DNA of 64,000 nt from Fibrobacterota bacterium (GCA_023412475.1 JAEYNR010000084.1:1-64000), one strand, 5' to 3'; positions 26,580-36,010 are shown, numbered from the stretch's first letter. A program made the numbers and translations. The notes: generated from the sequence alone by a model not told the origin.

Positions 26580-26658
26580 GCCTGGTTGATTCGTCCTGTT
26601 GGTTTGGGTTCTGAAGCTCACAATATACCTCGGATGTTGAAATTTGATAATCAAACCA

Positions 26659-27312
26659 TCAATCCCTGATGGTCATGATTCCCACATAGAAAGAGAGAAA
26701 GAAGGTTGCTACGGGTAAAATGTCTCTGACCAGAACCTCCCTGAAACTTCTGTTGTCAGAGGGGGTCCAGATCTGATCACCAGATTTAAAACCGATTGCT
26801 TGAAGAGATTTTCCGGACTCCAGATAAGGGATCAGATTCTTATTGAGAACTTTGCGGTCCCGCTCCCAGGTCATCTTTTTAAGCCCCCGTTCATGAACAG
26901 TTCCACCTGCCATAGAAATTAGATCCCACATGGAACTCTGAGGCTCAACATAGTACATCCCCGATTGGTTGAACCCCCCAAGTACACCCACTCTGATTAG
27001 AGGGGTAACCTGAATTTCAGGGTAATGAAGATACTGCTCGTAGGCGCTTTTTAGGAAAATATTAAATTCTTCAGGACTCTTGGATGTCACATTGTACTGT
27101 CCTATTATGGGTAAAAAAATGTTGCCATCACCATCTATGGGATAAATGCCGTTTATAAAGGAAGTACTGTCCAGAGGAACAGTAATTCTAAGGCCATCGC
27201 CAGCATTAAAAAAATGGGAATCAACCTGATTCTCAGAAAAAACCATCACCCAAAACATCAGTATACACATCCAAAACACAATTCCGCATTTTCGGTAAAG
27301 GTTCATCTTCAC
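26659..27312 (-). CDS. Polysaccharide export protein (Wza/BexD family)
   Basis: 217 residues. A signal peptide or anchor spans residues about 9-27, then the Poly_export domain (FFNAGDGLRITVP, GIYPIDGDGNIFLPIIG) and one SLBB domain (VGVLGGFNQSGMYYV). A hydrophobic helix is at the C-terminus (about 195-213). Wza-like proteins form the channel for capsule or exopolysaccharide secretion. This one is short and lacks a lipobox. First gene of the exopolysaccharide operon; GGAGGTG precedes the ATG. Confidence 0.88.
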   Translation of the reverse strand: MKMNLYRKCGIVFWMCILMFWVMVFSENQVDSHFFNAGDGLRITVPLDSTSFINGIYPIDGDGNIFLPIIGQYNVTSKSPEEFNIFLKSAYEQYLHYPEIQVTPLIRVGVLGGFNQSGMYYVEPQSSMWDLISMAGGTVHERGLKKMTWERDRKVLNKNLIPYLESGKSLQAIGFKSGDQIWTPSDNRSFREVLVRDILPVATFFLSFYVGIMTIRD

Positions 27313-27571
27313 CTCCTCCCATCTGTCTGATTACCTGTCGTATGGATCAAATGTATAGAAATCATCAGCAATCCCTCCTGAAAAGTGACCAATACACCTT
27401 TCAGATATACAAAACGCAAGAGATATGCCAGAAGGGAATAGGGGAGAGGTGAAAAGACGATTCTTTTTTGTTATGCGCTTAGGCACGCAAATATGCAGGT
27501 AAAGATGACAATATCACTGATGGATCATACGTAACAAGGGGGAAAATGTACCACAACTTTTAATAACGGCC
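27313..27571. other. Spacer between the exopolysaccharide operon and thyX
   Basis: 259 bases with no gene seen. It must contain the promoter of the exopolysaccharide operon and the end of the ahcY-thyX transcript. AAGGGAATAGGGGAGAGG near 27433 looks like a ribosome site but opens no sensible frame. Confidence 0.35.
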
Positions 27572-28924
27572 TTACTCCGGCTCCGCACTCCCTACTTCAA
27601 TGTAATCTTCAAGTTGCGGCATCTTCTTTATCAATTCTTTGTAAGCGGCACTAAGATGCTCGGCATAACGAAAATGCGCTCCTAGACCAGTTCGCAGCTC
27701 AATTTCATATATAAACTTGTCCAGATGAGTCGAATGTTCAAAAGGTACCTGCGTTCCCAGCAAAAGCCCATATACATAAGCAGCACTATCTTTGGACATA
27801 GCTATCCTTTTGAGAAAAACCGCATTCTTTCTCATTAACTCTTCAAGCCGCGGATGCTTAACTTCCGCAGGAATATAAAATCCTTCAGGTGTCAATGGGC
27901 TGAAACGGTATCCACTCCGATGGCGGTTCAAGTCCCTCAGCTCTGCAATAGATAAATTGTTCCATGCAGCTCTTACAAAAACTCTTTTCACCGATGTTCC
28001 CGACAAACTGTAGCGATTGACTTTACCATGAAAAGAGTCCTCAATTTTCTGAATCTGTGGCAGGAAGTCAGCCAACCGGTTCTCCACCTCCACCCATACT
28101 TTATCATCCAATAAAGCGGTAGATGCTCCTTGCTCCCTGATCCTGCTAGTTGCATAATCAAATACCTGCTGCGCCTGAAACCTGCTGGATTCATCTGAAT
28201 AACAATGACGACTGAGCCGGGGAGCAAACTTTGAAAGCTCCCGGCGAAGCCCTTCTGCACATTCCCTGGCCTCCGGAAGTGGCACTGAGTAAAGTTGCCT
28301 GATCGTTTCACTCCAGACTCTTGCTGTCATCACCAAAGCGACATTGGTCCTGGTGGCAAATGGAATAAAATATCTGGAACGGTCAAGAGCATAATTTTTT
28401 CTAAGCCGCTCCACTACCTTCGGAGATGCTCCTGAAGGGACCCGGACAACTGAGATGTCCTGTTCTGCTATCTGGTCAAGCTTCTGATAAACTTCATGAT
28501 ATATCTCAAAGGAAAGCTCCATAAGTTCTTGCCACTGTGCTCTAAGCTCTGCAGGTATTCCAGCTTCCGAAGCTGAAGGCAGATTTGATTTTTCCAATTT
28601 TATATAACGGGTGCTGGATTCCTGACCATCACAGAGCTGTGCCAGCTCAAAAAGCTTGTAAGCCAAGAACATGGAACAGCCATCAATTACTATGGCGATT
28701 CCGCCGGTCATTCCAGAAATAGAGGCATGGCCATAATCCACAAACCTGAAAATCGCATCAACCGATTTGTCTGGATCATCCCAGTTAATGGTGGAAAGAA
28801 TGGAATCGATACCCTTATTAGAGCGGGAATAACGGGCAAGTGAGCTGGCCAGAAGCTCTGGAGTAACCGCAGGATTATCCTTTGCTCCTGGTGGAGGGCA
28901 TATAGCAATTCCCTGGATTTTCAT
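27572..28924 (-). CDS. thyX: Tandem ThyX-fold protein (FAD-dependent thymidylate synthase family)
   Basis: 450 residues from the ATG at 28924 (GGAAGG upstream; a TTG at 28987 would add 21 atypical residues). Two ThyX-like halves are fused. The N-terminal half has YGHASISGM near 64, then QESSTRYIKL near 101-110 and ATRTNVALVMTARVWSETI near 205, but no RHR. The C-terminal half has LRDLNRHRSGYRF with RHR at 334-336, and a closing GTQVPFEHSTHLDKFIYEIE region. Canonical ThyX (about 220-250 residues) carries RHRx7S in one chain and makes dTMP from dUMP with FAD and methylene-folate. Activity is plausible but not certain because the motif is divided. It follows ahcY by 93 bases, linking it to one-carbon metabolism. 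Confidence 0.85.
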   Translation of the reverse strand: MKIQGIAICPPPGAKDNPAVTPELLASSLARYSRSNKGIDSILSTINWDDPDKSVDAIFRFVDYGHASISGMTGGIAIVIDGCSMFLAYKLFELAQLCDGQESSTRYIKLEKSNLPSASEAGIPAELRAQWQELMELSFEIYHEVYQKLDQIAEQDISVVRVPSGASPKVVERLRKNYALDRSRYFIPFATRTNVALVMTARVWSETIRQLYSVPLPEARECAEGLRRELSKFAPRLSRHCYSDESSRFQAQQVFDYATSRIREQGASTALLDDKVWVEVENRLADFLPQIQKIEDSFHGKVNRYSLSGTSVKRVFVRAAWNNLSIAELRDLNRHRSGYRFSPLTPEGFYIPAEVKHPRLEELMRKNAVFLKRIAMSKDSAAYVYGLLLGTQVPFEHSTHLDKFIYEIELRTGLGAHFRYAEHLSAAYKELIKKMPQLEDYIEVGSAEPE

Positions 28925-29017
28925 GGCACAATGACCTTCCTTGGATTTTTGCAGAAAAAGTAAGCACTGGCAAAGTCGTTTCCCCAAAAAAGAGAAACGG
29001 CTCTGCCTCTTGGAGGA

Positions 29018-30448
29018 TTAATACCGGTAATGTTCAGGCTTGTAAGGCCCCTCGACCGCAACGCCAATATAATCAGCCTGCTTTTTGGTTAGCTTAGTTA
29101 ATTTCACCCCAATTTTTTCCAGATGCAGGCGTGCAACTTCTTCGTCAAGTTTTTTGGAGAGACGGTAAACACCAGCTTTGTAGTTATCACGATTCTGCCA
29201 CAGATCAATCTGGGCCAGAGTCTGATTGGTAAATGAGTTGGACATCACAAAAGAAGGATGTCCTGTTGCACATCCAAGGTTTACCAGTCGGCCTTCTGCC
29301 AACATAAAAATTGCACGCTCATCAGGGAAAACGTACTTATCCACCTGTGGCTTGATATTAACTTTGGTCACTCCTGGTATTTTCTCCAGAGCAGCAACCT
29401 GAATTTCATTGTCGAAATGACCGATGTTACACACAATAGCCTGATCTTTCATTCTGCTCATATGTTCTGCAGTAATAATATCGGTATTTCCGGTAGTGGT
29501 TACATAGATATCTGCTCTACCCAGAGTGTCTTCAATCGTGGTCACCTCATAACCTGCCATTGCGGCTTGAAGAGCGCAGATAGGATCGATTTCGGTGACA
29601 ATCACCCGTGCTCCAAAACCACTCAAAGACTGTGCACATCCTTTCCCCACATCACCAAAACCGCAGACCACCGCTACTTTCCCGGCAATCATCACATCGG
29701 TTGCACGTTTTATGCCATCGGCCAGAGATTCTCTACAGCCATAGAGATTGTCGAATTTTGATTTGGTAACCGAGTCGTTAACATTAATTGTGGGGACCAG
29801 AAGTGTCCCTTGTTCCATCATCTGGTAAAGCCGGTGAACCCCAGTAGTGGTTTCTTCAGAAACACCTTTCCACTCCTTTACAACTTTATGCCAGAACTGA
29901 TTGTCTTTTTGGTAAACTGCTTTGAGCACCTTTTTAAGGGAAATTTCATCCTGACTCTCTGAAGGTGAATCGATCCAGGTGTCGCCGTTTTCAAGCTGAT
30001 AGCCTTTATGAATAAGCAAAGTGGCATCACCGCCATCATCAACAATTAACTGCGGACCTTTGCCATTTCCAAAATTGAGTGCCTGAAAGGTCAATGCCCA
30101 GTAATCATCAAGAGTTTCACCTTTCCAGGCAAACACAGGAACACCTGTTTTAGCAATGGCTGCAGCCGCATGATCCTGAGTGGAGAAGATATTGCATGAT
30201 GCCCAGCGCACCTCAGCTCCCAGCTTCACCAGTGTTTCAATAAGAACTGCGGTCTGAATGGTCATATGAAGCGAACCGGTTATTCGTACACCACTTAGTG
30301 GCTTTTGGGAGGCATATTTCTCCCTCACCGCTATAAGTCCCGGCATCTCTTTTTCTGCAATTTCAATTTCTTTACGTCCCCAGTCTGCAAGCCCCATATC
30401 AGCAACCATATATGGTAATTGAGACCAGATCTCTACATGCGGTGCCAT
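29018..30448 (-). CDS. ahcY: Adenosylhomocysteinase
   Basis: 476 residues. Seen: LADWGRKEIEIAEKEMPGL near residue 20, SLHMTIQTAVLIETL near 58, the NAD-binding GFGDVGKGCAQSL near 262, and the C-terminal signature KPQVDKY...HYRY. It splits S-adenosylhomocysteine into homocysteine and adenosine, removing the inhibitory by-product of methylation. GGAGAGTGC precedes the ATG. Operon with thyX downstream; the divergent neighbour is a nitrilase-type amidase 186 bases away. Confidence 0.97.
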   Translation of the reverse strand: MAPHVEIWSQLPYMVADMGLADWGRKEIEIAEKEMPGLIAVREKYASQKPLSGVRITGSLHMTIQTAVLIETLVKLGAEVRWASCNIFSTQDHAAAAIAKTGVPVFAWKGETLDDYWALTFQALNFGNGKGPQLIVDDGGDATLLIHKGYQLENGDTWIDSPSESQDEISLKKVLKAVYQKDNQFWHKVVKEWKGVSEETTTGVHRLYQMMEQGTLLVPTINVNDSVTKSKFDNLYGCRESLADGIKRATDVMIAGKVAVVCGFGDVGKGCAQSLSGFGARVIVTEIDPICALQAAMAGYEVTTIEDTLGRADIYVTTTGNTDIITAEHMSRMKDQAIVCNIGHFDNEIQVAALEKIPGVTKVNIKPQVDKYVFPDERAIFMLAEGRLVNLGCATGHPSFVMSNSFTNQTLAQIDLWQNRDNYKAGVYRLSKKLDEEVARLHLEKIGVKLTKLTKKQADYIGVAVEGPYKPEHYRY

Positions 30449-30599
30449 GCACTCTCCTTATTTTAAGTTTTTTTAAAATTAAATTTCTGTTTTTATTGCC
30501 AGATTGAATCTTCCAAAAATACAACTTTGGCTGACCTGCTGAAAACCCCTAAATATTCACCTCAAAAGCAGCATCTATTTTTATACTTTCTTTGTCGCA

Positions 30600-30628
30600 T
30601 TGGACACTACTGGTGCAAATATTACTTT
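30600..30628 (+). promoter_or_regulatory. Likely promoter giving a leaderless mRNA for the amidase gene
   Basis: TTGGAC (30600-30605), a 17-base spacer, and TACTTT (30623-30628). The ATG at 30635 is 6 bases after the -10, where transcription would begin. There is no ribosome site before this ATG. The -10 is weak, so the call is moderate. Confidence 0.35.
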
Positions 30629-30634
30629 ATTATT

Positions 30635-31462
30635 ATGAAAACCTTTACTGTGGCTCTTTGCCAGATTGCGCCAACTTTTGATAAAGAGAGCAACATTGAA
30701 CGTGCTATCACTATGATTGAAGAGGCTGCCTCCAGAGGTGCCGCTTTGGTCTGCCTGCCAGAAATGTTTTATTATCCATTTCAAATTCAAGGACTTAGTA
30801 AGATAGCCGCCGATGAAAGCAGTACAGTTTCCCTTCTTTGCCAAACTGCAGAGAATCTGGGCATCTATATATGCACAGGTTCTATGGCATACAAGGAAAA
30901 TAGTTCTGTGTTCAACCGTTCCTATCTATTAGGTCCTCAAGGCAAAATATTGCTAAAGTATGATAAATGTCATCTTTTCGATGTTAATTTTAAAGGGTTG
31001 CAGATTCGTGAATCATCTGTTTTTACCCCTGGAAACCAGATCGACTCTGTGCAGACTGATCTGGGAAGAATCGCAATACTGATCTGTTATGATATTCGCT
31101 TTCCTGAAATGCTGAGAAAAAAAAGCCTTCTGGGTATAGACCTTCTGCTGGTGCCAGCTGTTTTCAATACTATTACCGGGCCGGCTCATTGGCATGTGAT
31201 TATGAGAGCCCGGGCTATTGAAAACCAGATCTTTCTGGCTGCAGTTTCTCAGGGTGAAAACAGCAAATCGTTGTATAAAGCCTACGGACATTCGATGGTG
31301 GTTTCGCCCTGGGGAGATATCTTAGCTGAAGCTGATCAAAGAGAGCAGATTGTCTATGCAGAATGCAGGCAGGAGCTGATTAAAGAAGCCAGAGGACGTT
31401 TACCACTTCTTGAACAGAGAAAAATCTCACTTTATAATGATAATGGCAGTAATTTTGAATAA
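30635..31462 (+). CDS. Carbon-nitrogen hydrolase (nitrilase superfamily, omega-amidase-like)
   Basis: 275 residues from the ATG at 30635, which starts the family's usual MKTFTVALCQIAP. The catalytic triad is Glu43 (CLPEMF), Lys111 (YDKCHLFD) and Cys151 (ILICYDIRFPE). This is the branch of omega-amidase/Nit2-type enzymes, which hydrolyse 2-oxoglutaramate or similar amides to ammonia and an acid. A TTG at 30527 would add 36 unlikely residues. No ribosome site is visible, and a promoter sits right upstream, suggesting a leaderless message. Confidence 0.88.
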   Translation: MKTFTVALCQIAPTFDKESNIERAITMIEEAASRGAALVCLPEMFYYPFQIQGLSKIAADESSTVSLLCQTAENLGIYICTGSMAYKENSSVFNRSYLLGPQGKILLKYDKCHLFDVNFKGLQIRESSVFTPGNQIDSVQTDLGRIAILICYDIRFPEMLRKKSLLGIDLLLVPAVFNTITGPAHWHVIMRARAIENQIFLAAVSQGENSKSLYKAYGHSMVVSPWGDILAEADQREQIVYAECRQELIKEARGRLPLLEQRKISLYNDNGSNFE

Positions 31463-31507
31463 GTATTATTTGATCGAATCTACCACTCTGACTCTCGGGA
31501 GGGAAAA

Positions 31508-31726
31508 ATGAAACTGTACAAAATGGAAAAGGGTAAAAAAATCGCCGGTATTTGTGCAGGTGTCGCAGACAGTTATAATATGGATGTGACTTTGGTAAGG
31601 CTCATCTTCATATTCGTTACGGTACTTACTGGGATCTGGCCTGGAGTAGTGACCTATCTGGTCGCATGGTATCTGCTTCCAGAAAAAGAAACATTTGAAG
31701 AAACTCAAAAAAACACAGAAGGGTAA
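31508..31726 (+). CDS. PspC-domain membrane protein
   Basis: 72 residues: KLYKMEKGKKIAGICAGVAD followed by a single helix (LVRLIFIFVTVLTGIWPGVVTYLVAWYLLP), which is a complete PspC domain. In E. coli PspC senses envelope stress, but many bacteria carry stand-alone PspC-domain proteins of unknown role. GGGAGGGAAAA precedes the ATG. It is followed at 70 bases by the CNNM protein gene. Confidence 0.92.
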   Translation: MKLYKMEKGKKIAGICAGVADSYNMDVTLVRLIFIFVTVLTGIWPGVVTYLVAWYLLPEKETFEETQKNTEG

Positions 31727-31798
31727 AAGGGACTAAAAAATCTGTCAGTGTCTTTTTTACCAGACTTAAAGCTGGCAAACACCTTAAAATGTACTTCT

Positions 31799-32809
31799 AT
31801 GGCTGAATTACAACCCTTTCTGGTTTTATTAATCTGCTTTTTAGGCTCTTTTTTCTTTTCTGGGTCTGAAAGCGGTTTTGTTTCCTGGAACACCATAAAA
31901 GTTAGACACAAAGCTGAATCAGGTGATATCTTTGCCCGTTGGGCTCTTTATTTACTGAATCACAAGGACAGGCTTCTGTCCGCTGTGCTTATTGGTAACA
32001 ATATCTTTAATAATGGAGCAACACTGGCGTTTTTGATGGCGTTTGAGGTAGTCGATAAATATGTATTCTTAGATCTTGCACGTATCCCATCTCCTGAATC
32101 ATGGATTCTCACCCCTTGTTTAGTCTTATTCGGGGAAATGCTGCCAAAGTCCCTTTTTCGGATCTATTCACTAAGATTGACTCTGAAAGCAATACCAGTG
32201 TTAATGGTCTGCTATTTTTTTGCTTTGCCCTTTACCTGGCTCTTTTCCAAAATCATGAATGTTTTTAGAAAAGAGCCTCCCGGGTATGAAGAATCTTTCA
32301 AAGCTAAAGTAAGGGAGGAGATGGTGCTGGTGGCTCTTGAAGGTTCAAAAAGAGGAACACTCATAGAATCTGCAGATATTCTCATTCATAACGTTTTGAA
32401 ACTAAAAGATAAAACAATCAAGGACCTGATGATTGGCATTTCTGAGTATAAAAAGGGTAGAAATGTATTCAGATGCAATCAGACTATTAATTCGGTGATC
32501 AGCAATATTCCCGATTCTGATGAAATGCTGGTCTTTGATGAGCAGGCTTCTACACTGTTGGGAACTGTTTCTGTTCTGGATATAGTAGCACAAACTAATA
32601 AAAGCAAGCTATCTGAGTTTATAAAACCGGTAAAAGAGATTGAGATGCATCAATCTTTGCTCTCTGTATTGCAGGACATTAAACCTGATGCACCAGATTA
32701 TTATCTGGTAGTGGACAACAGGTCTGCAGTAGGAATTGTCAAAAAAAGCAGTCTTTATCGGCAGATCTTTAGCAGTTCTAATGCTGCTGAGGATTTAAAG
32801 GAAACTTAA
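31799..32809 (+). CDS. CNNM/DUF21 membrane protein with CBS-type domain (CorB/C family)
   Basis: 336 residues. Four helices of a DUF21/CNNM domain: FFFSGSESGFVSWNTIKVRH near residue 20, LIGNNIFNNGATLAF near 65, FGEMLPKSLFR near 115. Then a helical linker and a weakly conserved CBS pair (about 205-315). These proteins are linked to magnesium or cobalt efflux and homeostasis. The start is uncertain: a GTG at 31748 gives 17 more residues; neither has a good ribosome site. Here the CBS region is more divergent than the membrane part. Confidence 0.8.
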   Translation: MAELQPFLVLLICFLGSFFFSGSESGFVSWNTIKVRHKAESGDIFARWALYLLNHKDRLLSAVLIGNNIFNNGATLAFLMAFEVVDKYVFLDLARIPSPESWILTPCLVLFGEMLPKSLFRIYSLRLTLKAIPVLMVCYFFALPFTWLFSKIMNVFRKEPPGYEESFKAKVREEMVLVALEGSKRGTLIESADILIHNVLKLKDKTIKDLMIGISEYKKGRNVFRCNQTINSVISNIPDSDEMLVFDEQASTLLGTVSVLDIVAQTNKSKLSEFIKPVKEIEMHQSLLSVLQDIKPDAPDYYLVVDNRSAVGIVKKSSLYRQIFSSSNAAEDLKET

Positions 32810-32953
32810 ACTTAACACTTCCTGAGAGCACAAACTAAATTAAATAATGTTTTTTTTGATGATTTAAACGTATAATTATGTTTAAAATTGTAACTTCCGG
32901 GTATTACAGTTTTATTGTATGCCCATTTTTAAAATTCAGGAGATCTTAAGATA

Positions 32954-33886
32954 ATGAGCAAACCGGAATGGAGTCTGGTACTGCTGACTACTAAATCCTT
33001 TTCAAAAGTTCGAAAAGCTTATGTCTCAGGCATTACCATTTTTTCGGTAATAATTTTCTCAATTGCCGGTCTTTACGGATTGGGACGACTGCTGTGGTTC
33101 ACTACTTCTTTAGGAATCGCAAAGTTCGGAGTCTATCAGGCCAGACGTGACAACGAAGGACTGCTCTTAAAGATTCAGTTTCTCAAAAAGTTCATTCTGA
33201 AAGAGGAAGATCGAGTCAAAACACTGGTTGCCTTTGAGGACCGGGTACGCCTTCAGTACGGTCTGGAACCAATCAGCAACGATGTGCGTATGGCCGGTAT
33301 TGGTGGAAAACCCAGCAGCCAGGATATGATAATTGCTACACTTTTAGATCCGGTATTGGTTCATGCAGAATCTGTGAAAGAAAATGTGGAATCGCTTCTG
33401 CGACGTGCACAGCTTCAGGATTCCACCCTTACTCACATGTCAAATAAAGTCTCCGTTATTCAAAATTACTGGAATCAGCGCCCATCCATCTGGCCTGCCA
33501 ATGGAAGAATTACCTCTCCTTTCGGATATCGTTTTCATCCCATTGAAGGACAAAACATGTTTCACGAGGGGCTGGATATCGCCAATTTGCATCATACTCC
33601 TGTTCGTGCCACGGCTGAAGGGGTGGTACGTTTTGCGGGACTCAGAGATTTTTACGGAAAAGCGGTTATTATCAGCCACGATCAGGCTGATTTAGAAACC
33701 GTTTATGCTCACTTGGATCGCATCTTGGTAAAAAACGGTCAAAAAGTAAAAAGGGGCGAGAAAATTGCCCTTATGGGGAGTACCGGAAGAAGCACCGGTA
33801 CACATCTGCATTATGAGGTTAGAGTTAAAGGACGTCATATGAATCCTATGAGTTTTATTCTTCCTGAGGATATAATTGTCGATTAA
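32954..33886 (+). CDS. M23-family peptidase with N-terminal membrane anchor
   Basis: 310 residues. A membrane helix near residues 26-50, a coiled region, then a LytM/M23 domain from about residue 185: ITSPFGYRFHP, HEGLDIA (first zinc motif HxxxD) and THLHYEVRVKG (HxH). Such enzymes cut peptidoglycan cross-links, or act as EnvC/NlpD-like activators when the zinc ligands are lost; here they are present. AGGAGATC lies upstream of the ATG. It is followed by YjbQ after 79 bases. Confidence 0.92.
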   Translation: MSKPEWSLVLLTTKSFSKVRKAYVSGITIFSVIIFSIAGLYGLGRLLWFTTSLGIAKFGVYQARRDNEGLLLKIQFLKKFILKEEDRVKTLVAFEDRVRLQYGLEPISNDVRMAGIGGKPSSQDMIIATLLDPVLVHAESVKENVESLLRRAQLQDSTLTHMSNKVSVIQNYWNQRPSIWPANGRITSPFGYRFHPIEGQNMFHEGLDIANLHHTPVRATAEGVVRFAGLRDFYGKAVIISHDQADLETVYAHLDRILVKNGQKVKRGEKIALMGSTGRSTGTHLHYEVRVKGRHMNPMSFILPEDIIVD

Positions 33887-33965
33887 TGCAAATTATGATA
33901 TCATGACTGTAAAAGCCTAGAGCTTCTAATAACAGTTGATATTTTGCTTTTTAAGGGGGGTAAAC

Positions 33966-34373
33966 ATGGTAAAGCAGGAAATTATCTCCCTATCCACTAA
34001 GAACCGTTGTCAATGGATAGATATTTCCCCGGATGTTCAAAAGATTATCGAGAATTGCGGGATTAAAAACGGATTATGTTCGGTAATAAGTTTACACACT
34101 ACCGCTGCAATCACTGTAAACGAAAATGCTGATCCGGATGTGGAAAACGATTTTTTTAAAAAACTTGCCCAATTGATACCTCACCGGGAACAAATTTACA
34201 GACATGCTGAAGGAAATTCAGACAGCCATCTCAAAGCGTCTCTAATTGGTTTAAGCACGCTGGTTCCGGTTGCTAATGGTTCGCTGGTTCTTGGCACATG
34301 GCAATCTATTTATTTCTGCGAATTTGATGGTCCTAGAAACAGACACGTTTCGGTCAATATTATTGGTGAATAA
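33966..34373 (+). CDS. YjbQ / UPF0047 family protein
   Basis: 135 residues from the ATG at 33966, which follows GGGGGG at good spacing (a TTG at 33936 would add 10 residues). Family phrases: HTTAAITVNENADPDVENDF near 45-65, and LVLGTWQSIYFCEFDGPRNR near the end. UPF0047 proteins (YjbQ) have a metal-binding jelly-roll-like fold; some have weak thiamin phosphate synthase activity, but their real role is not settled. Its last base is the first of the next gene's ATG. Confidence 0.9.
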   Translation: MVKQEIISLSTKNRCQWIDISPDVQKIIENCGIKNGLCSVISLHTTAAITVNENADPDVENDFFKKLAQLIPHREQIYRHAEGNSDSHLKASLIGLSTLVPVANGSLVLGTWQSIYFCEFDGPRNRHVSVNIIGE

Positions 34374-35428
34374 TGTCTGTCGGTTGTAACAATAGGCTCT
34401 CTGTCTTTTTTTCAATACTCCTGCTTTCTTGCGTTTCGGAAATTGTTGCCGAAGAACTGCAGATTCGCTATGCTGCAGATATGGCTCACCTGCCTGCCGG
34501 AGCCGAAATCGCTGCAATGGGCGATATCGGGGTTGTTTTGCCCAAAAAAGCTTCTTCAGTTATTTGGAATCCGGCATCAGTGTCTTTTGCCACACAGGTT
34601 GAGATATCGGCTGAGATAGCGGATATTTATCATGGCCTATCAAGACAGGCGTGCTTTGCTTTGCGAATACCGCAACAGGGGCAGATTGCTTCTTCAATCG
34701 TATACGTTCCTTTTCTAAGCGGGGATATTCCCTTTTTTGATTCTTTACCTTCAACTTATGAGGAATCTCTCAATGATGTCTCACTCAGGTCAGACGGGGC
34801 ACCAAAAGGTTATTTCCATAACAACCAGCATCTGATGATTCTTACCCTGGGAAAAATGCTTCCTTTAAAAATGCCTTCAAACCCCGGAAGTGGACTGCCA
34901 CGTAATTTGAACATCTCTGCGGGTCTGAGCTTGAAAGGATACTGGCTGAACATGAATCCGCAAGGCAGAAAATACATGGGGGTGGGAGTAAATGCTGATA
35001 TTGGAGTTTTAGCCAGTATAGATCTCGATTATGATCTATCAAAAAAAGTAACAAACCGTAACATCATATTGGGAATTGCAGTAAGAGATTTTATTCCAGC
35101 AGAAATCATCTGGGTACATTCTCCCTTGGGATACAGGGAAAAAATCAAATATTCACATTATTATGGAATATCCTATGTTGATAAAAGCGGAGATCTTGGA
35201 GGGAACTGGACTTTTGCACTGGGATTAGACAAACAATACACCACATCTTTCCGCCTTGGACTGGAAGCAGAATTTTGGAATATTGCTGTTTTTAGGGCTG
35301 GGTTATCGGGTAAGGTTCCTACTCTGGGAGCCGGAGTTCATTACAAAAGATATTACATAGACTATGCTTTTCGTTTCGATAAGGTTGATTTCTCATTTTT
35401 CCGCATGACTCTGGGTGTACTTTTTTAA
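34373..35428 (+). CDS. Predicted outer-membrane beta-barrel protein (PorV-like / UPF0164-like)
   Basis: 351 residues. An N-terminal signal peptide ends near ASEIVAEE. Then comes the N-terminal pattern HLPAGAEIAAMGDIGVVLP and SSVIWNPASVSF (residues about 40-67), characteristic of PorV/FadL-like barrels of the FCB group. The rest alternates in the manner of beta strands and ends in an aromatic-terminated strand (LGVLF). PorV-like proteins are exporters or shuttles at the outer membrane. It overlaps the YjbQ stop by one base, so the two are coupled. Confidence 0.7.
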   Translation: MSVGCNNRLSVFFSILLLSCVSEIVAEELQIRYAADMAHLPAGAEIAAMGDIGVVLPKKASSVIWNPASVSFATQVEISAEIADIYHGLSRQACFALRIPQQGQIASSIVYVPFLSGDIPFFDSLPSTYEESLNDVSLRSDGAPKGYFHNNQHLMILTLGKMLPLKMPSNPGSGLPRNLNISAGLSLKGYWLNMNPQGRKYMGVGVNADIGVLASIDLDYDLSKKVTNRNIILGIAVRDFIPAEIIWVHSPLGYREKIKYSHYYGISYVDKSGDLGGNWTFALGLDKQYTTSFRLGLEAEFWNIAVFRAGLSGKVPTLGAGVHYKRYYIDYAFRFDKVDFSFFRMTLGVLF

Positions 35429-35444
35429 GAACTTTTAAACTAAC

Positions 35445-35705
35445 TCAAAGATGCTTAAATTTCTCCCTGGCTCCATAAAGCTGTCCGATTCTTACAGAAA
35501 GCTTGTCATCTACAACTGTTATTTCGCCTTTGGCGATAAGTTTCTTACTGAGAAATACATCAATCGGTTCACCCGCCATGCGGCTAAGCCGGACAATACC
35601 GCCTTTTTTTAGATTCAGAAGCTCACGGATAGTCATAGTGGTTTGACCAAGCTGTACCGCTATGGGAACTGAAACATCAAGAAGCATATTAATACTGTTT
35701 GCCAT
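35445..35705 (-). CDS. fliN: FliN-type flagellar motor-switch protein
   Basis: 86 residues, one SpoA domain: LLDVSVPIAVQLGQTTMTIREL, then GEPIDVFLSKKLIAKGE and VVDDKLSVRIGQ. This is the short FliN C-terminal domain, which forms the bottom of the C-ring and binds CheY or export components. It stands alone; no other flagellar gene is beside it. The FlgM-like protein at 16737 is the only other flagellar hint in the window. A type III secretion homologue is possible but less likely. Confidence 0.9.
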   Translation of the reverse strand: MANSINMLLDVSVPIAVQLGQTTMTIRELLNLKKGGIVRLSRMAGEPIDVFLSKKLIAKGEITVVDDKLSVRIGQLYGAREKFKHL

Positions 35706-35769
35706 TTTTTACCTCTCACTCTGAATACTATCATACCATGATTCTGATTTCAATGACAATTCAATTTAG

Positions 35770-36010
35770 ACAGTGATGGGGAAAGCACAAAATCCGAAAT
35801 TCGAAATTAGAAATAAGAGCAGGAAAAAAAGTAAGCAAGAAATCCAAAGTTCAAAGCTCAAAACAAGAACAGGAACTAGAAAAATGGCAAAGAGGCCAAA
35901 TTTAAAACCCCTTTAGTTACTTTAAACACTCTTATCTCTCTGTTTAGAAAATAGAGTTTTGGAACTTGAACAGGATTTATGAATTGTGGTTTGGAATTTT
36001 CTTCTGTTTG
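35770..36010. repeat. Dispersed intergenic repeat unit, copy 2
   Basis: Begins AAATCCGAAATTCGAAATTAG, continues AAGAACAGGAACTAG and ends TCTGTTTAGAAAATAGAG and GTGGTTTGGAATTTTC, mirroring copy 1 at 7040-7190. Followed at 36049 by the short motif CTGATTAGATA. The whole stretch 35706-36111 has no gene. Confidence 0.5.

Noticed and set aside
28925..28987. Longer ThyX start at TTG 28987
   Set aside because: The extra 21 residues are cysteine/basic-rich and unlike the family; the ATG at 28924 has GGAAGG upstream.
29258..29761. 167-residue plus-strand ORF
   Set aside because: Shadow of ahcY on the opposite strand; no protein-like composition or ribosome site.
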